Source: Flavivirga amylovorans
Lineage (GTDB): Bacteria; Bacteroidota; Bacteroidia; Flavobacteriales; Flavobacteriaceae
Direction of reading: 5' to 3'
DNA length: 64,000 bases
Assembly (NCBI RefSeq): GCF_030540875.1
Contig: NZ_JAUOEM010000004.1
Coordinates: 186,001-250,000 of the forward strand
Under the pieces are notes generated by a model. It made no database searches and was not told the DNA's origin. It saw only the letters and a program-made list of their open reading frames with translations. Numbering within the stretch: position 1 is the stretch's first letter; each line of letters starts with the position of its first letter. Made by a program: the position numbers and the translations under genes. This document shows, one piece after another, positions 45,102-53,459 of the stretch.

Positions 45102-47098
45102 AATAGTATATAAGAAGCATTTAAATAAAAGTTTCTCCCCTGCCTCGAAATATTATTCCAATCTGCATAGGTTGAATAATTGGCATCCAAAATATTTTCA
45201 ATACCATATTTAAAAACTAATTTGTTGTTTTTGAAATGGATTATATTACCCAGATTAAGATTTAAAATAGTATAAGCAGACGTTTCGTCCTCACCATAAA
45301 AGCTGCTGTATTCACTTTGATTTCCGTTACCTTCTAGTTGCAATGCGGCATTAAATTTTTGAGTGTTGTAGTTTATTTCAGCCAGATATGAAAGTGGCCG
45401 AATTAAAGGTAAATTTTCCTTATTGCTTCCCATGCCATAATTATAGCCTATAGAACTGTTAAATGAGACTTTCTTTGAGATATTATAGCCTGTATTAAGA
45501 TACACATCAAAAATTGAAGCATGCTCCAAAGCCTCATATAACCTCACGCCATTAGCACCAATAGTCATAGAGTTAGCGTTAGGATCTATTTCTCCAATAA
45601 TATAATTTGATATATGAAAGAAAGATGATGTTATTCCTAGTTTTAAGGCATCGAATTTAAAGTTGACTTTGGCATTGCATTCTAAAGCCTTTTCGTTTTT
45701 TAAATTAGGGTTTCCTATATAATCATAATTATCGAAACTATTAAATAAGAAAAATCCATAACCTTCACTTACGGAAGGTGCTCTTTCTCCATAGCCAATA
45801 CCTAGAACGGCATCAAACTCATTTTTTTTAAGTTTATATTCGCCAGAAAAGCTTAGCAGAAAACGGTTTTTAGAATCACTTACATCCGGACGAAAAATCT
45901 GTAAACTTTCTACGCCTTCCTTTTTTGCGATTTCATTTTGATGGAAACCAAGTCTTAAAGTTGTAGAAATAGATTCTTTGCTATTTAAAACGATATTATC
46001 ATTAATGTATAAACCTGTATAAAGTGTTCTGATATCCGGCCATGTATACATAAACATGTCTGGTTGATTTGGATCATTTGGAAACATGGTCATTTCTGCT
46101 AACGACCTGTTATAAAACCCATTTAGGTTGATAAGCAGATGATGTTTTTTTTCTTTTAAAGTGGATTTACTATAAAACCCATAAGTATCACTCCATCCGG
46201 GCATATCCATTCTAATCGGAACATCGGGTCGCTTGCTATCATCCATAATATGCGTTATGGTGTTAAAATATAGTTTAGATTCTAATGATTTTATTGTAGT
46301 TGAATTGTTTTTATATCTGTGAGTTACAGAGGTTATTAAAGCTTCAGCTAAAGACACGTCCATTGGTAAAGCGGGATAGCCAACATCGGTAGCTTTATCA
46401 TATATAACATTGGCTTCTAGTATGTGATTGTTGGCCAGATTATAGCCTCCTTGAAGCGAAATATTATATTTCTGAAATTGAGAATATAGTATTTCTTCTT
46501 TATTGCCAGCATCGTAATTATCTGATTTACGAAATATTGCATCTGTATTTAAATAAAATTTATTACCGGAATATTCTACATCCAAACCAGCAATTTTATA
46601 ATTACCATTGGTTTCATAACCTAAATCAATGTTAGTTTTTAAACCAGTATTGTAGAATTTTGATGGTGCAATTTGTAAATCAATACCGCCACCAACACAG
46701 TGTCCATTTTCGGTACCTTCTTGTCCAGAATTGATACTCGCTTGTTCCAGATTAGATACGTCTACGTAGGATGTAATGGGATCCATTTTATCGGTACATG
46801 CTCCAAAAATCTGCATCCCGTCTATGGTGACATTTAATCGATCGCTTGTCATGTTATTTAGAGAAGGTTCCCAGGCATAGTTGCCCCGTTTTATCATGGT
46901 AACTTTATTGGCTTTTTCTAAATAAGCATCAATACTCGATAAGGTTTTTTCCTGACGGTAATTACTTAATTTGCGTTGTGCAATAACAATGGTCTCTTGT
47001 AGCAAGGTTGTATCCTTTCTTGTCTCAAAAGGATTTTCCTGAGACAAAAGGATGTTACTACAAAATAAGCTGATACCTATTATAAAGAATTTTTTCAT
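45098..47098 (-). CDS. NosA/OprC-like TonB-dependent copper receptor
   Basis: A 666-aa outer-membrane receptor: signal peptide (about 1-19), plug (about 35-155), 22-strand barrel ending FYLNASYILF, and no N-terminal carboxypeptidase domain. The plug contains C101-x3-M105 (GACTDKMDPITSYVDVSN). In Pseudomonas OprC, a Cys-x3-Met in the same MDP-x-TSY context is half of the copper site. Barrel loops carry further Met-rich runs (AEMTMFPNDPNQPDMFMYTWP and a VPIRMDMPGW stretch). NosA was first found as a copper porin needed to make active N2O reductase. Here it stands at the end of a row of nos genes, all on the same strand. Confidence 0.85.
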   Translation of the reverse strand: MKKFFIIGISLFCSNILLSQENPFETRKDTTLLQETIVIAQRKLSNYRQEKTLSSIDAYLEKANKVTMIKRGNYAWEPSLNNMTSDRLNVTIDGMQIFGACTDKMDPITSYVDVSNLEQASINSGQEGTENGHCVGGGIDLQIAPSKFYNTGLKTNIDLGYETNGNYKIAGLDVEYSGNKFYLNTDAIFRKSDNYDAGNKEEILYSQFQKYNISLQGGYNLANNHILEANVIYDKATDVGYPALPMDVSLAEALITSVTHRYKNNSTTIKSLESKLYFNTITHIMDDSKRPDVPIRMDMPGWSDTYGFYSKSTLKEKKHHLLINLNGFYNRSLAEMTMFPNDPNQPDMFMYTWPDIRTLYTGLYINDNIVLNSKESISTTLRLGFHQNEIAKKEGVESLQIFRPDVSDSKNRFLLSFSGEYKLKKNEFDAVLGIGYGERAPSVSEGYGFFLFNSFDNYDYIGNPNLKNEKALECNAKVNFKFDALKLGITSSFFHISNYIIGEIDPNANSMTIGANGVRLYEALEHASIFDVYLNTGYNISKKVSFNSSIGYNYGMGSNKENLPLIRPLSYLAEINYNTQKFNAALQLEGNGNQSEYSSFYGEDETSAYTILNLNLGNIIHFKNNKLVFKYGIENILDANYSTYADWNNISRQGRNFYLNASYILF

Positions 47099-47339
47099 GA
47101 TAGAAATATTATCAAGTTGAAAGTGTTTTCATGAAGAAGCGTTTAAAAATATCATTCAGAGCAAAACGAACCTACCTGCTGCAGGCAGGGAATCTCATTA
47201 TCTTTATATAAAAGGTTTATATAGTTACTACGTTTATGTGATTACTAATAATATAAAAAAGATTCCTTTAGATTCTTTGGTTGTTCCTCCCTATGAATGA
47301 CACTTTTTGAGACTTTCTACTACATTGTCTATTTGAGGA
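47099..47339. other. 241-bp gap with degenerate repeat sequence
   Basis: It holds a CCTGCTGCAGGCAGG core (about 47178) followed by GGAATCTCATTATC, and further downstream AAAGATTCC and CCTATGAATGACA. This resembles the ends of the 43813-43894 repeat family. No promoter or terminator is clear. Confidence 0.35.
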
Positions 47340-48185
47340 TTAAAATTCTAATTCTAAGTATAGAGAACTTCTTTCATTAGACTCCGTAACATCTTCACCT
47401 TTTAAAAGTGAATCATCACTGTCCATCAGTTTTAAGTTAAGCACCCAATAACCAGTCATTGTTAAGGATAAATCACCGTGATATATATTATCTGTTGTAT
47501 CATAACTTAAATCTGTGTTGTTTGGTGAGCTATGATTACCCATACCTGGCATTCTTGGATCTAACATGATCCTGTAATCTTGTACAACAGGGAAAGACAT
47601 CATGTTTTCCATTTTATATAACCCAATAATAAGATCATTAATGCCAATTATTGGTGCTTTTGGTTCAATAAGTGCTACGATATACTTTTTATTGTCACTC
47701 CCCATAAAACTTGCTACATTTTGTTTTTCAGATTGTATTACAGAAATAGTATCTGTAGCTGTGTAATCTTCATTGTCTATGGTGTATTCAAATGTTAATG
47801 ACCAGCCAGAACCATTTGTATTAGTCATTTGGTATATTACAGAACCTTCATAGAGTGTTTTCTTATCTGTGATTTTTGTAATTGCAGATTTTGGACAAGA
47901 ATGCTGCATAGCGGGCATTTTCATAACCGGCATCCAAGAGATGCTTAAATTTTCAAAATAAGAATCATTAGTATTATCTTTAATTCTTATAGTTACATTA
48001 TTATAGCCTGTGGTGAACTTTCCTGTTTTGTTGTATAATTCAATAGTATGATCGGAATTTTTAATTTCTTGGATTTTAACGAGATTTTGAATCTCATCTA
48101 CTATTGGAGTGTCGTTGTCATCGGTAGAACATCCTATTGTAGATAGGCTTATAATTAGGATTGGTATGATATACTTTAGTTTCAT
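47340..48185 (-). CDS. Met/His-rich lipoprotein, candidate copper-binding partner of the NosA-like receptor
   Basis: A 281-aa lipoprotein (Cys19 in STIGCSTDDND, acidic surface-export type). It has two similar beta-sandwich halves of YtkA/FixH-like type. Each half has a Met cluster: M85, M88, M90, M93, H95 and C97 in WMPVMKMPAMQHSCPKS, and M192, M195, M196, M207, M212, M215, H218 in KMENMMSFPVVQDY and MLDPRMPGMGNHSS. Such patterns bind Cu(I) in other copper proteins. It lies directly before the NosA-like receptor gene. ATG 48185 was chosen, since only it gives a normal signal peptide. A surface copper-capture role is inference. Confidence 0.72.
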   Translation of the reverse strand: MKLKYIIPILIISLSTIGCSTDDNDTPIVDEIQNLVKIQEIKNSDHTIELYNKTGKFTTGYNNVTIRIKDNTNDSYFENLSISWMPVMKMPAMQHSCPKSAITKITDKKTLYEGSVIYQMTNTNGSGWSLTFEYTIDNEDYTATDTISVIQSEKQNVASFMGSDNKKYIVALIEPKAPIIGINDLIIGLYKMENMMSFPVVQDYRIMLDPRMPGMGNHSSPNNTDLSYDTTDNIYHGDLSLTMTGYWVLNLKLMDSDDSLLKGEDVTESNERSSLYLELEF

Positions 48186-48327
48186 TTTAATGCTTTTATG
48201 TTTTTGAAAAATATGTAGAAACTCTGTCTCACTCATTTATATGAGTCAGAAGAACAGATAAAACCATAAGGTTTTTTAATACCATTTACAGTAAATTCAA
48301 ACGATAACTGGTATAACAAAAAATTAA

Positions 48328-48720
48328 CTAAGCATTAGGGGGAGGTGTTTCTACCTCTAAGAGTGTTTTGACGATTTTTGGCGAATTATGTAATAAGTAA
48401 ACTCTGGGTAATATTAATTTGTTTGAATGAATATCTAGTATACCTGAAGTAAAAAAACAATAAATATCTAATTCTACTCTTTTATTTTCTTGAGAAGGGA
48501 ATTGATTATTAGAATCGGGGTTGTTTTCTGCCAATTGTTTTGTTAAATGACATTTACCATGACAGCCTTGTTGATTCTCTTTTTGAATACATAGTGTTTT
48601 AGCAATAAAGTCTTGGTTAATAATAAAATCACCAATAATTGTTAAGGTGTTAATGTTATGTGCAAATAACATAATTACCAAAAACGATGCTATGATTTTA
48701 TGTGCCAAAGCTTTAATCAT
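48328..48720 (-). CDS. Small membrane-anchored Cys/His protein (CxGKCxL family), nos region
   Basis: A 130-aa protein with an N-terminal signal anchor (about 8-30) and a compact motif C44-x8-C53-H-G-K-C57-H (QQGCHGKCHLTKQL), then a Pro-rich C-terminus. Small proteins with this motif occur in Bacteroidota next to copper-type TonB receptors; the function is unknown and metal binding is inferred. The promoter is well defined: a TAAATTTG box 5 nt before the ATG and a TGA-N6-TCA box upstream (48725-48767). It probably leads an operon with the Met/His lipoprotein and the NosA-like receptor. Confidence 0.7.
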   Translation of the reverse strand: MIKALAHKIIASFLVIMLFAHNINTLTIIGDFIINQDFIAKTLCIQKENQQGCHGKCHLTKQLAENNPDSNNQFPSQENKRVELDIYCFFTSGILDIHSNKLILPRVYLLHNSPKIVKTLLEVETPPPNA

Positions 48721-48724
48721 GCTG

Positions 48725-48767
48725 CAAATTTAGAGTATAGTTATGTGTTAAAATATGATACATGTCA
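48725..48767 (-). promoter_or_regulatory. CRP/FNR-type promoter of the copper-uptake genes
   Basis: The -7 box TAAATTTG lies at plus-strand 48725-48732. TGATACATGTCA (TGA-N6-TCA) is centred at 48761.5, 36.5 bp from the last G of the -7 box, the same spacing as at the cytochrome c promoter (56674-56720). The box partly overlaps the end of the upstream gene. Confidence 0.6.
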
Positions 48768-49187
48768 TTCAATGGTAAAGTGTTCAAAGTATTTGGTTAT
48801 ATAAATTTGTAACTTTAATAGTGCTGCTTTTTTTACTGTAATATTGTTGACTTCCCTCATAATAGAAATTTCATCTAGCATAGGAACCAAAACAACATGT
48901 AACTGATCATGAGCCGTTCCCTTCATAGAACAATTTTTAATGATATAGCTGGTTTGCTTTGATAATGACTCACCCAGTAGTGTGTAATTTTGACCTTTTG
49001 AAGCTGTAAATTTTGTGATTAAGGAATCCATTTTTGTAATACCTGTATGAGTTTCATTATTTACGATCCAGGGTTTCTCTTGATTCAGTATTAGTGTTTC
49101 AAGAATGACACCTGTCTCTTTTTTAGCAGTATTATTTTTACAGCTAAAGCCTACAACAATAAGACATATAAATATTAAGTATCTCAT
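48765..49187 (-). CDS. Small nos-cluster lipoprotein with C-x-M-x4-H-x3-H motif
   Basis: A 140-aa lipoprotein (Cys16 in VVGFSCKNN). The C-terminal half is helical and contains C86, M88, H93, H97 and M103 in KNCSMKGTAHDQLHVVLVPM, a possible metal or heme site. It begins 12 nt after nosY, so it belongs to the nosDFY transcript. The family is not recognised. A role in delivering copper to NosZ would fit, but this is inference from position and residues. Confidence 0.68.
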   Translation of the reverse strand: MRYLIFICLIVVGFSCKNNTAKKETGVILETLILNQEKPWIVNNETHTGITKMDSLITKFTASKGQNYTLLGESLSKQTSYIIKNCSMKGTAHDQLHVVLVPMLDEISIMREVNNITVKKAALLKLQIYITKYFEHFTIE

Positions 49188-49199
49188 AAAACGTGTAAA

Positions 49200-49982
49200 T
49201 TAAAAGTCCTTCTTTTTCGATTTAAATATAATCCGTAATACAGGTAAAACAACCCATGTAGTTAGCATTATAAAAGATACGATAAGGCCAAAATTAGTTC
49301 CAAAGAATTTTTTAAAGACAGCTCCTGTATATCCTAATAATGCTGAAATATCTAATTTTAACAAAATAAGTGTTCGAGATAGATCAATGGGGTTTAACAT
49401 GGTGCCAATGAGAGATAATTTGTCTAATGGATAATCTTCAAATAAGATCAAAGACATCAAAAACAAACCATCGTAAATAATGGCTAGAAATAACCAAAGC
49501 AAAATAGCATATCCAAAACCCTTAATCTTGTTTTCGTTAGTTAGTGCGATATTAAAAGCTAAAGCTGTAAAAATTAGTGTTAGAAACGTTCCTGTGATAA
49601 GTAATAAAGAGAAATCCCAAATGGCATTTGATTTGAATAAACCGTAAACAACAAAAGGAATCCCTAATCCTAAAATCAAACTCATAGATAAGGAAACGGC
49701 AACGCCTAGATATTGACCCAAAAATATAGATGAGCGTTTTAAAGGTTGTGCTAATAAAAGCTCAGTGAATTCCTTGGAATTATAATAATACATCACACCA
49801 AAAATGGTTCCTATTAAGGGGACTAGTACAATAATAACATTCATTAATGTAATGACTGCTTTTGATAAATCATTATTAAGGAACAGTAAAACGATTCCTA
49901 GTAATAAGTAAAAAGCGAAATATACATAACTCCAACGGCTACGCATTAAATCGAAAAAACTATATTTTAATATTTTAAGCAT
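49200..49982 (-). CDS. nosY: NosY, ABC transporter permease for NosZ maturation
   Basis: A 260-aa protein with six hydrophobic helices of the ABC-2 type (SFFDLMRSRWSYVYFAFYLL at the start, GVMYYYNSKEFTELLLAQPLKR in the conserved loop). With NosF (ATPase) and NosD it forms the complex that supplies sulfur/copper species for the CuZ centre of N2O reductase. The upstream gap of 92 nt to nosF contains a palindromic repeat (50007-50063), unusual inside an operon. Confidence 0.9.
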   Translation of the reverse strand: MLKILKYSFFDLMRSRWSYVYFAFYLLLGIVLLFLNNDLSKAVITLMNVIIVLVPLIGTIFGVMYYYNSKEFTELLLAQPLKRSSIFLGQYLGVAVSLSMSLILGLGIPFVVYGLFKSNAIWDFSLLLITGTFLTLIFTALAFNIALTNENKIKGFGYAILLWLFLAIIYDGLFLMSLILFEDYPLDKLSLIGTMLNPIDLSRTLILLKLDISALLGYTGAVFKKFFGTNFGLIVSFIMLTTWVVLPVLRIIFKSKKKDF

Positions 49983-50006
49983 AATTTTGTTTCAATTTAC
50001 AAACCT

Positions 50007-50063
50007 CTCGACTGCGCTTGAGAGACATTTTACATTCAGATTGTCAGGTCGAGCGCAGTCGAG
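50007..50063. repeat. GCGCAGTCGAG palindromic repeat between nosF and nosY
   Basis: CTCGACTGCGCT (50007-50018) and AGCGCAGTCGAG (50052-50063) are inverted copies of the motif also found at 19586-19660. It lies within the nos operon and could act as a hairpin in the mRNA. Confidence 0.7.
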
Positions 50064-50074
50064 ACCTAATTAAT

Positions 50075-50770
50075 TTAAGTTAATATAGACGCAATAGCGT
50101 GTTCAAAATCTGGTTGATTGGTTTTGTTTTTTAATTCTGAAATAGACCCCTTAAAGTAAATCTGTCCTTCTAAAAGAAAAACAATTTCATCTGATACCTC
50201 CTCAACAAAACTCATGATGTGAGAGGTGATTAATATGGTTTTTCCTTTCGCTTTTTCTGCTTGAATTAAATCCTTTAATCGTATAAGTGAAATAGGATCT
50301 AAGCCAGTAGTCGGTTCATCTAAAATAATTAAAGGACTGTCAAACATAAACGTTAAAACCAGATTCACTTTTTGTTTGGTACCGCCAGAAAGATTGCCTA
50401 ATTTTTTATCTAAAAAAGGCTGTAGCGTAAAGAGTTCGATTAGGCGTTGATCTTCATTGGTATCTCCGCGCAAATCTTTTATCATTTTAATAAGTTCCTT
50501 AACTTTTAGGTTGTTAGGAAAATTCGCAATCTGCGGTAAATAGTCAATCTTATGTCTGTAACTAGAACTGTTTTTAATATGTTCTCCCTGAACCTTAATA
50601 GTGCCTTTGTTTGGAATAACCATCCCTAAAATAGATTTAATAAGTGTTGTTTTTCCAGATCCATTTGGTCCGAGGATAGCAAAAATGCCGCCTTCTGAAA
50701 TGTTTAAATCAACACCACTGAGTACGATATTTTTATTGAATTTTTTATGTAAATTTTCAATGCTTACCAT
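50075..50770 (-). CDS. nosF: NosF, ABC transporter ATPase for NosZ maturation
   Basis: A 231-aa ATPase: Walker A GPNGSGKTT (about 34-42), Q-loop LPQIANFP, signature LSGGTKQKV, Walker B LIILDEPTTGLDP and the H-loop ITSH. It powers the NosDFY complex. Its start overlaps the nosD stop by 7 nt, so translation is coupled; the gene order nosL-nosD-nosF-nosY is canonical. Confidence 0.94.
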   Translation of the reverse strand: MVSIENLHKKFNKNIVLSGVDLNISEGGIFAILGPNGSGKTTLIKSILGMVIPNKGTIKVQGEHIKNSSSYRHKIDYLPQIANFPNNLKVKELIKMIKDLRGDTNEDQRLIELFTLQPFLDKKLGNLSGGTKQKVNLVLTFMFDSPLIILDEPTTGLDPISLIRLKDLIQAEKAKGKTILITSHIMSFVEEVSDEIVFLLEGQIYFKGSISELKNKTNQPDFEHAIASILT

Positions 50771-51999
50771 GTTATTCTCTTTGTTAGTGGATTGTTATCT
50801 AGTAAATTATCAGGCGTGAAAACTGGTGATACTTTCTCAGAAAAATCAATAATATCAATAAATAAACTACGCGATAGAATGATCGTTTCCGGGGTTCTGT
50901 TTACAATGTATGAAAAGAGTTTTACGGGTCTGTAAGGCACATCGCCAATACCATCTTTATTAAGGTCATAACCAGTATAACTCGTCCAGTAATTTTTATC
51001 AAAAACATTATCGTTTATCTTACTGTTATAGGATATATCAAAAGAATTATATAGAAAGTTGTTTTCTACAAAACTATTCGTGTAACAAGCACCTCGAACT
51101 TTAATGGCCCACCCATTATTAATGAAATCATTGTTTTTATAAACAATACGGTTTGAGCCTTCAATGTTAATACCAATGGTGTTTTCTTCAAAAGTATTTC
51201 CTCGAATTTCTGCGTCATTTATCTCTTTTAAAAGCATTCCATAGGAAGCTGTTCCCCAGTTTTCTTTAAAAGTATTATTTAGCATCTTTATTTTTTTTGA
51301 AAACATAACAGCAACACCAGCACCATTTTTTTCAAATAGATTATCTTGATATATATCATTATTAGAAAACATAAAGTGCAAACCGTAACGAAGGTTTTCT
51401 GCGCTGACATTATTTTTAATTAAACAATCATCAGAGAATTCTAAATAAATACCATCACGTACATGTTGTACAAAATTGTGTTCTATTTCAATATTTTTAC
51501 TATACCATAATTGAATACCATTTCCGGAGTTATATTCTTCAACAGCATCTCCAATGATCTTGTTATGAAACACTTTTCCGTCTCTTGATTTTTCTAAATA
51601 AATTCCAAAAAATAGTTTTTCTAAAACTAAGTTTTGAATCACAAAATTCTTGCTTTTTCTTACTCGAATAGCAGCATAATCTTCAGTGTAGCTAGTTCCA
51701 ACGTTTATAATGAATAAGCCATCAATCGTTACATTATCGGAAACAATCGTTATAATTTCACCTTTTAATTCACCATCGATTACTGGATAGTTTTCACCAA
51801 TAATAGTGAGGGGTTTGTCAATTAAAATATTGTGTTCTTTGTAAGTGCCTTTTTTTACTAAAACTGTGTCAAAATCTTTTACAACAGAAATGGCTTTTTT
51901 TAAAGTTGAAATAGCACATGTACTACAAACCTCAATATTTTGAGCATATGTAGAGTAGGCCATTAAAATGGCTGCGAAAAAAAGCAATAAGTTTTTCAT
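50764..51999 (-). CDS. nosD: NosD, periplasmic N2O reductase maturation protein
   Basis: A 411-aa periplasmic protein with a signal peptide (MKNLLLFFAAILMAYSTYA) and a right-handed beta-helix of NosD/CASH repeats (many N-x-[IF]-x-x-N steps such as GIYLEFSDDCLIKNNVSAE, GINIEGSNRIVYKNN). It ends with the NosD-typical DLNKDGIGDVPYRPV and SPVFTPDNLLDNNPL. NosD receives material from NosFY for building the CuZ cluster. Two cysteines (CSTC) follow the mature N-terminus. Confidence 0.95.
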   Translation of the reverse strand: MKNLLLFFAAILMAYSTYAQNIEVCSTCAISTLKKAISVVKDFDTVLVKKGTYKEHNILIDKPLTIIGENYPVIDGELKGEIITIVSDNVTIDGLFIINVGTSYTEDYAAIRVRKSKNFVIQNLVLEKLFFGIYLEKSRDGKVFHNKIIGDAVEEYNSGNGIQLWYSKNIEIEHNFVQHVRDGIYLEFSDDCLIKNNVSAENLRYGLHFMFSNNDIYQDNLFEKNGAGVAVMFSKKIKMLNNTFKENWGTASYGMLLKEINDAEIRGNTFEENTIGINIEGSNRIVYKNNDFINNGWAIKVRGACYTNSFVENNFLYNSFDISYNSKINDNVFDKNYWTSYTGYDLNKDGIGDVPYRPVKLFSYIVNRTPETIILSRSLFIDIIDFSEKVSPVFTPDNLLDNNPLTKRITW

Positions 52000-52096
52000 C
52001 TGTTTAAATTTTATTGTTTTTTATCTGTCAGATGTAATTCGCCATTTAATCTCGGTTAGTAGTATCAAGAATTGTTTTATGTCTCATTTCATAATA

Positions 52097-52534
52097 CTAG
52101 CCTTTTAAATGTGCCAATAATGCTTCCCAATCGTATAGTGTACCTCCTTTTTCTTTTTGAATTTTTTTAGCATCCTCTTCAGATTTAAAAGCTGATAGAA
52201 ATGCTCCCATAGGACTGGGTATATTTTCGCTTATTAAGAAGGTTGCTTGCGAAGCATCTATTAAAGCTTCTGGCTCATTATAATTGTTTGATAGATAGAG
52301 CTGGATTTCGGATATGTCAAATTCTTCAGTGAAATTGATCATACATTCTGTAGCGTCAAACTTATACACTTTACCTTTTTTTGTAACAATTTCAGCAGCA
52401 TGAATTTTGTCTACAATAGTCATTTTACAAAAATGACAACCGTCTTTTCCATAATCAATAGCTTGTGGTTTTATATTGCAGCCGAAGCATAGCAGCAATA
52501 ATAGTATTGTTGAGTATCGTTTTAGTGTTTGCAT
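52097..52534 (-). CDS. nosL: NosL, copper chaperone lipoprotein
   Basis: A 145-aa lipoprotein (Cys19, LLLCFGCNIKPQ). The NosL copper motif GCHFCKMTIVD lies near residue 32, and FDATECMINF carries a further conserved Cys-Met. NosL binds Cu(I) and hands it to apo-NosZ/NosD. It sits between the membrane protein at 52619 and nosD, with 84- and 97-nt gaps. The gap before it is filled by a palindromic repeat. Confidence 0.95.
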   Translation of the reverse strand: MQTLKRYSTILLLLLCFGCNIKPQAIDYGKDGCHFCKMTIVDKIHAAEIVTKKGKVYKFDATECMINFTEEFDISEIQLYLSNNYNEPEALIDASQATFLISENIPSPMGAFLSAFKSEEDAKKIQKEKGGTLYDWEALLAHLKG

Positions 52535-52552
52535 GTTTTAGTGTTTTTAGTC

Positions 52553-52632
52553 TTATCCCTAACCCTTTCTAAAGGAAAGGGAACTTAAGTATATCGAACC
52601 TTTCCCTTTGAGCAGGGTTTAGGATGGGATTT
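52553..52632. repeat. Palindromic intergenic repeat overlapping a gene end
   Basis: ATCCCTAACCCT on the left pairs with AGGGTTTAGGATGGGAT on the right, with inner AAAGGGAA/TTCCCTTT arms. The right end supplies the last codons (Ile-Pro-Ser-stop) of the membrane protein gene that ends at 52619. Confidence 0.55.
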
Positions 52633-53212
52633 TGTTGTGTTTCTTTCCAAATAAATAGGCTATAAATGATGCTGCAATTCCAAAACCTAAGAAAAAAGCT
52701 CCTAGCATTGGATAAGAATGCGCTCTGAAATTTAAAATGTCTTTACTACCAAATAAAGGAGGTTGAAAGCCCATAACACTCCCATCTGGATTTGTGAATT
52801 TCATAATAGCTTTAGGGTCTAGATCATGACCGTAATCGTGTTCCCATAAATAGAAATCATAAAGCCCAGCACTGCTTAAAAGAATCATTAAAATAAACCA
52901 AAACAAGAACCATTTGTAGTTGCCTTTAAAAGCAATTATTAGACCTATGAGCGTGGTGATAATAATTCCTATAGGGAAAATTTTAAATTCTGGAATTGCC
53001 TCAGGAATATATTTCATTCCTACATAATGATTCATTAAATTAATGTTCTTAATATCATGTGGGTGTACATCAGAAAAATCATTAATATGAATATACATAC
53101 CTAGCGGAGTAGGGTATTGTGGTGCTTCCAGTGTTATTTTCCAAAGAGGAAAAAAGAATAACCCTAATGGTAATAATGCTGCAATAAGCATGATTATATT
53201 TGATCTTTTCAT
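52619..53212 (-). CDS. nos-cluster membrane protein, unknown
   Basis: A 197-aa protein with about four membrane helices: one near the N-terminus, then after a periplasmic part (HINDFSDVHPHDIKNINLMNHYVGM), helices near 80-97, 102-122 and 170-190. The periplasmic loops are rich in His, Met and Asp (YLWEHDYGHDLDPKA). It lies between nosZ and nosL, a place occupied in many clade II clusters by a membrane protein (NosB in epsilonproteobacteria); homology to NosB was not established. The nosZ terminator precedes it, so it needs read-through or its own promoter. ATG 53227 is a possible alternative start. Confidence 0.8.
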   Translation of the reverse strand: MKRSNIIMLIAALLPLGLFFFPLWKITLEAPQYPTPLGMYIHINDFSDVHPHDIKNINLMNHYVGMKYIPEAIPEFKIFPIGIIITTLIGLIIAFKGNYKWFLFWFILMILLSSAGLYDFYLWEHDYGHDLDPKAIMKFTNPDGSVMGFQPPLFGSKDILNFRAHSYPMLGAFFLGFGIAASFIAYLFGKKHNKIPS

Positions 53213-53391
53213 CTTTATAATTCCCATAAATACGAGACTATCATTTTAAGTTATACTATTATTCTTTAGGGTATTAGCCTTATTTAGGAGCATTAAACAT
53301 TCAATTATTAATTAGATGAATGTTTTTGAGATTACTGTCTTACCGAAACAAGTTCAGCACAAGTCGCAGGAATTTTAGTATTTTAAAAAGA

Positions 53392-53423
53392 AAGGCGAGA
53401 GCGAAATGAATAACTCTCGCCTT
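53392..53423 (-). terminator. Hairpin after nosZ
   Basis: AAGGCGAGAG and CTCTCGCCTT form a 10-bp stem, followed on the minus strand by TCTTTTTAAAA. It lies 37 nt after the nosZ stop and would reduce transcription into the accessory genes. Confidence 0.75.
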
Positions 53424-53459
53424 AAATAGGGAAATAAACACTAAAACAAAATTCCCCTT

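Noticed and set aside
53295-53325. AAACATTCA/TGAATGTTT inverted repeat as a regulator site before the nos membrane protein
   Set aside because: No second copy near a related promoter and no -7 box at a sensible distance; cannot be separated from chance in AT-rich DNA.
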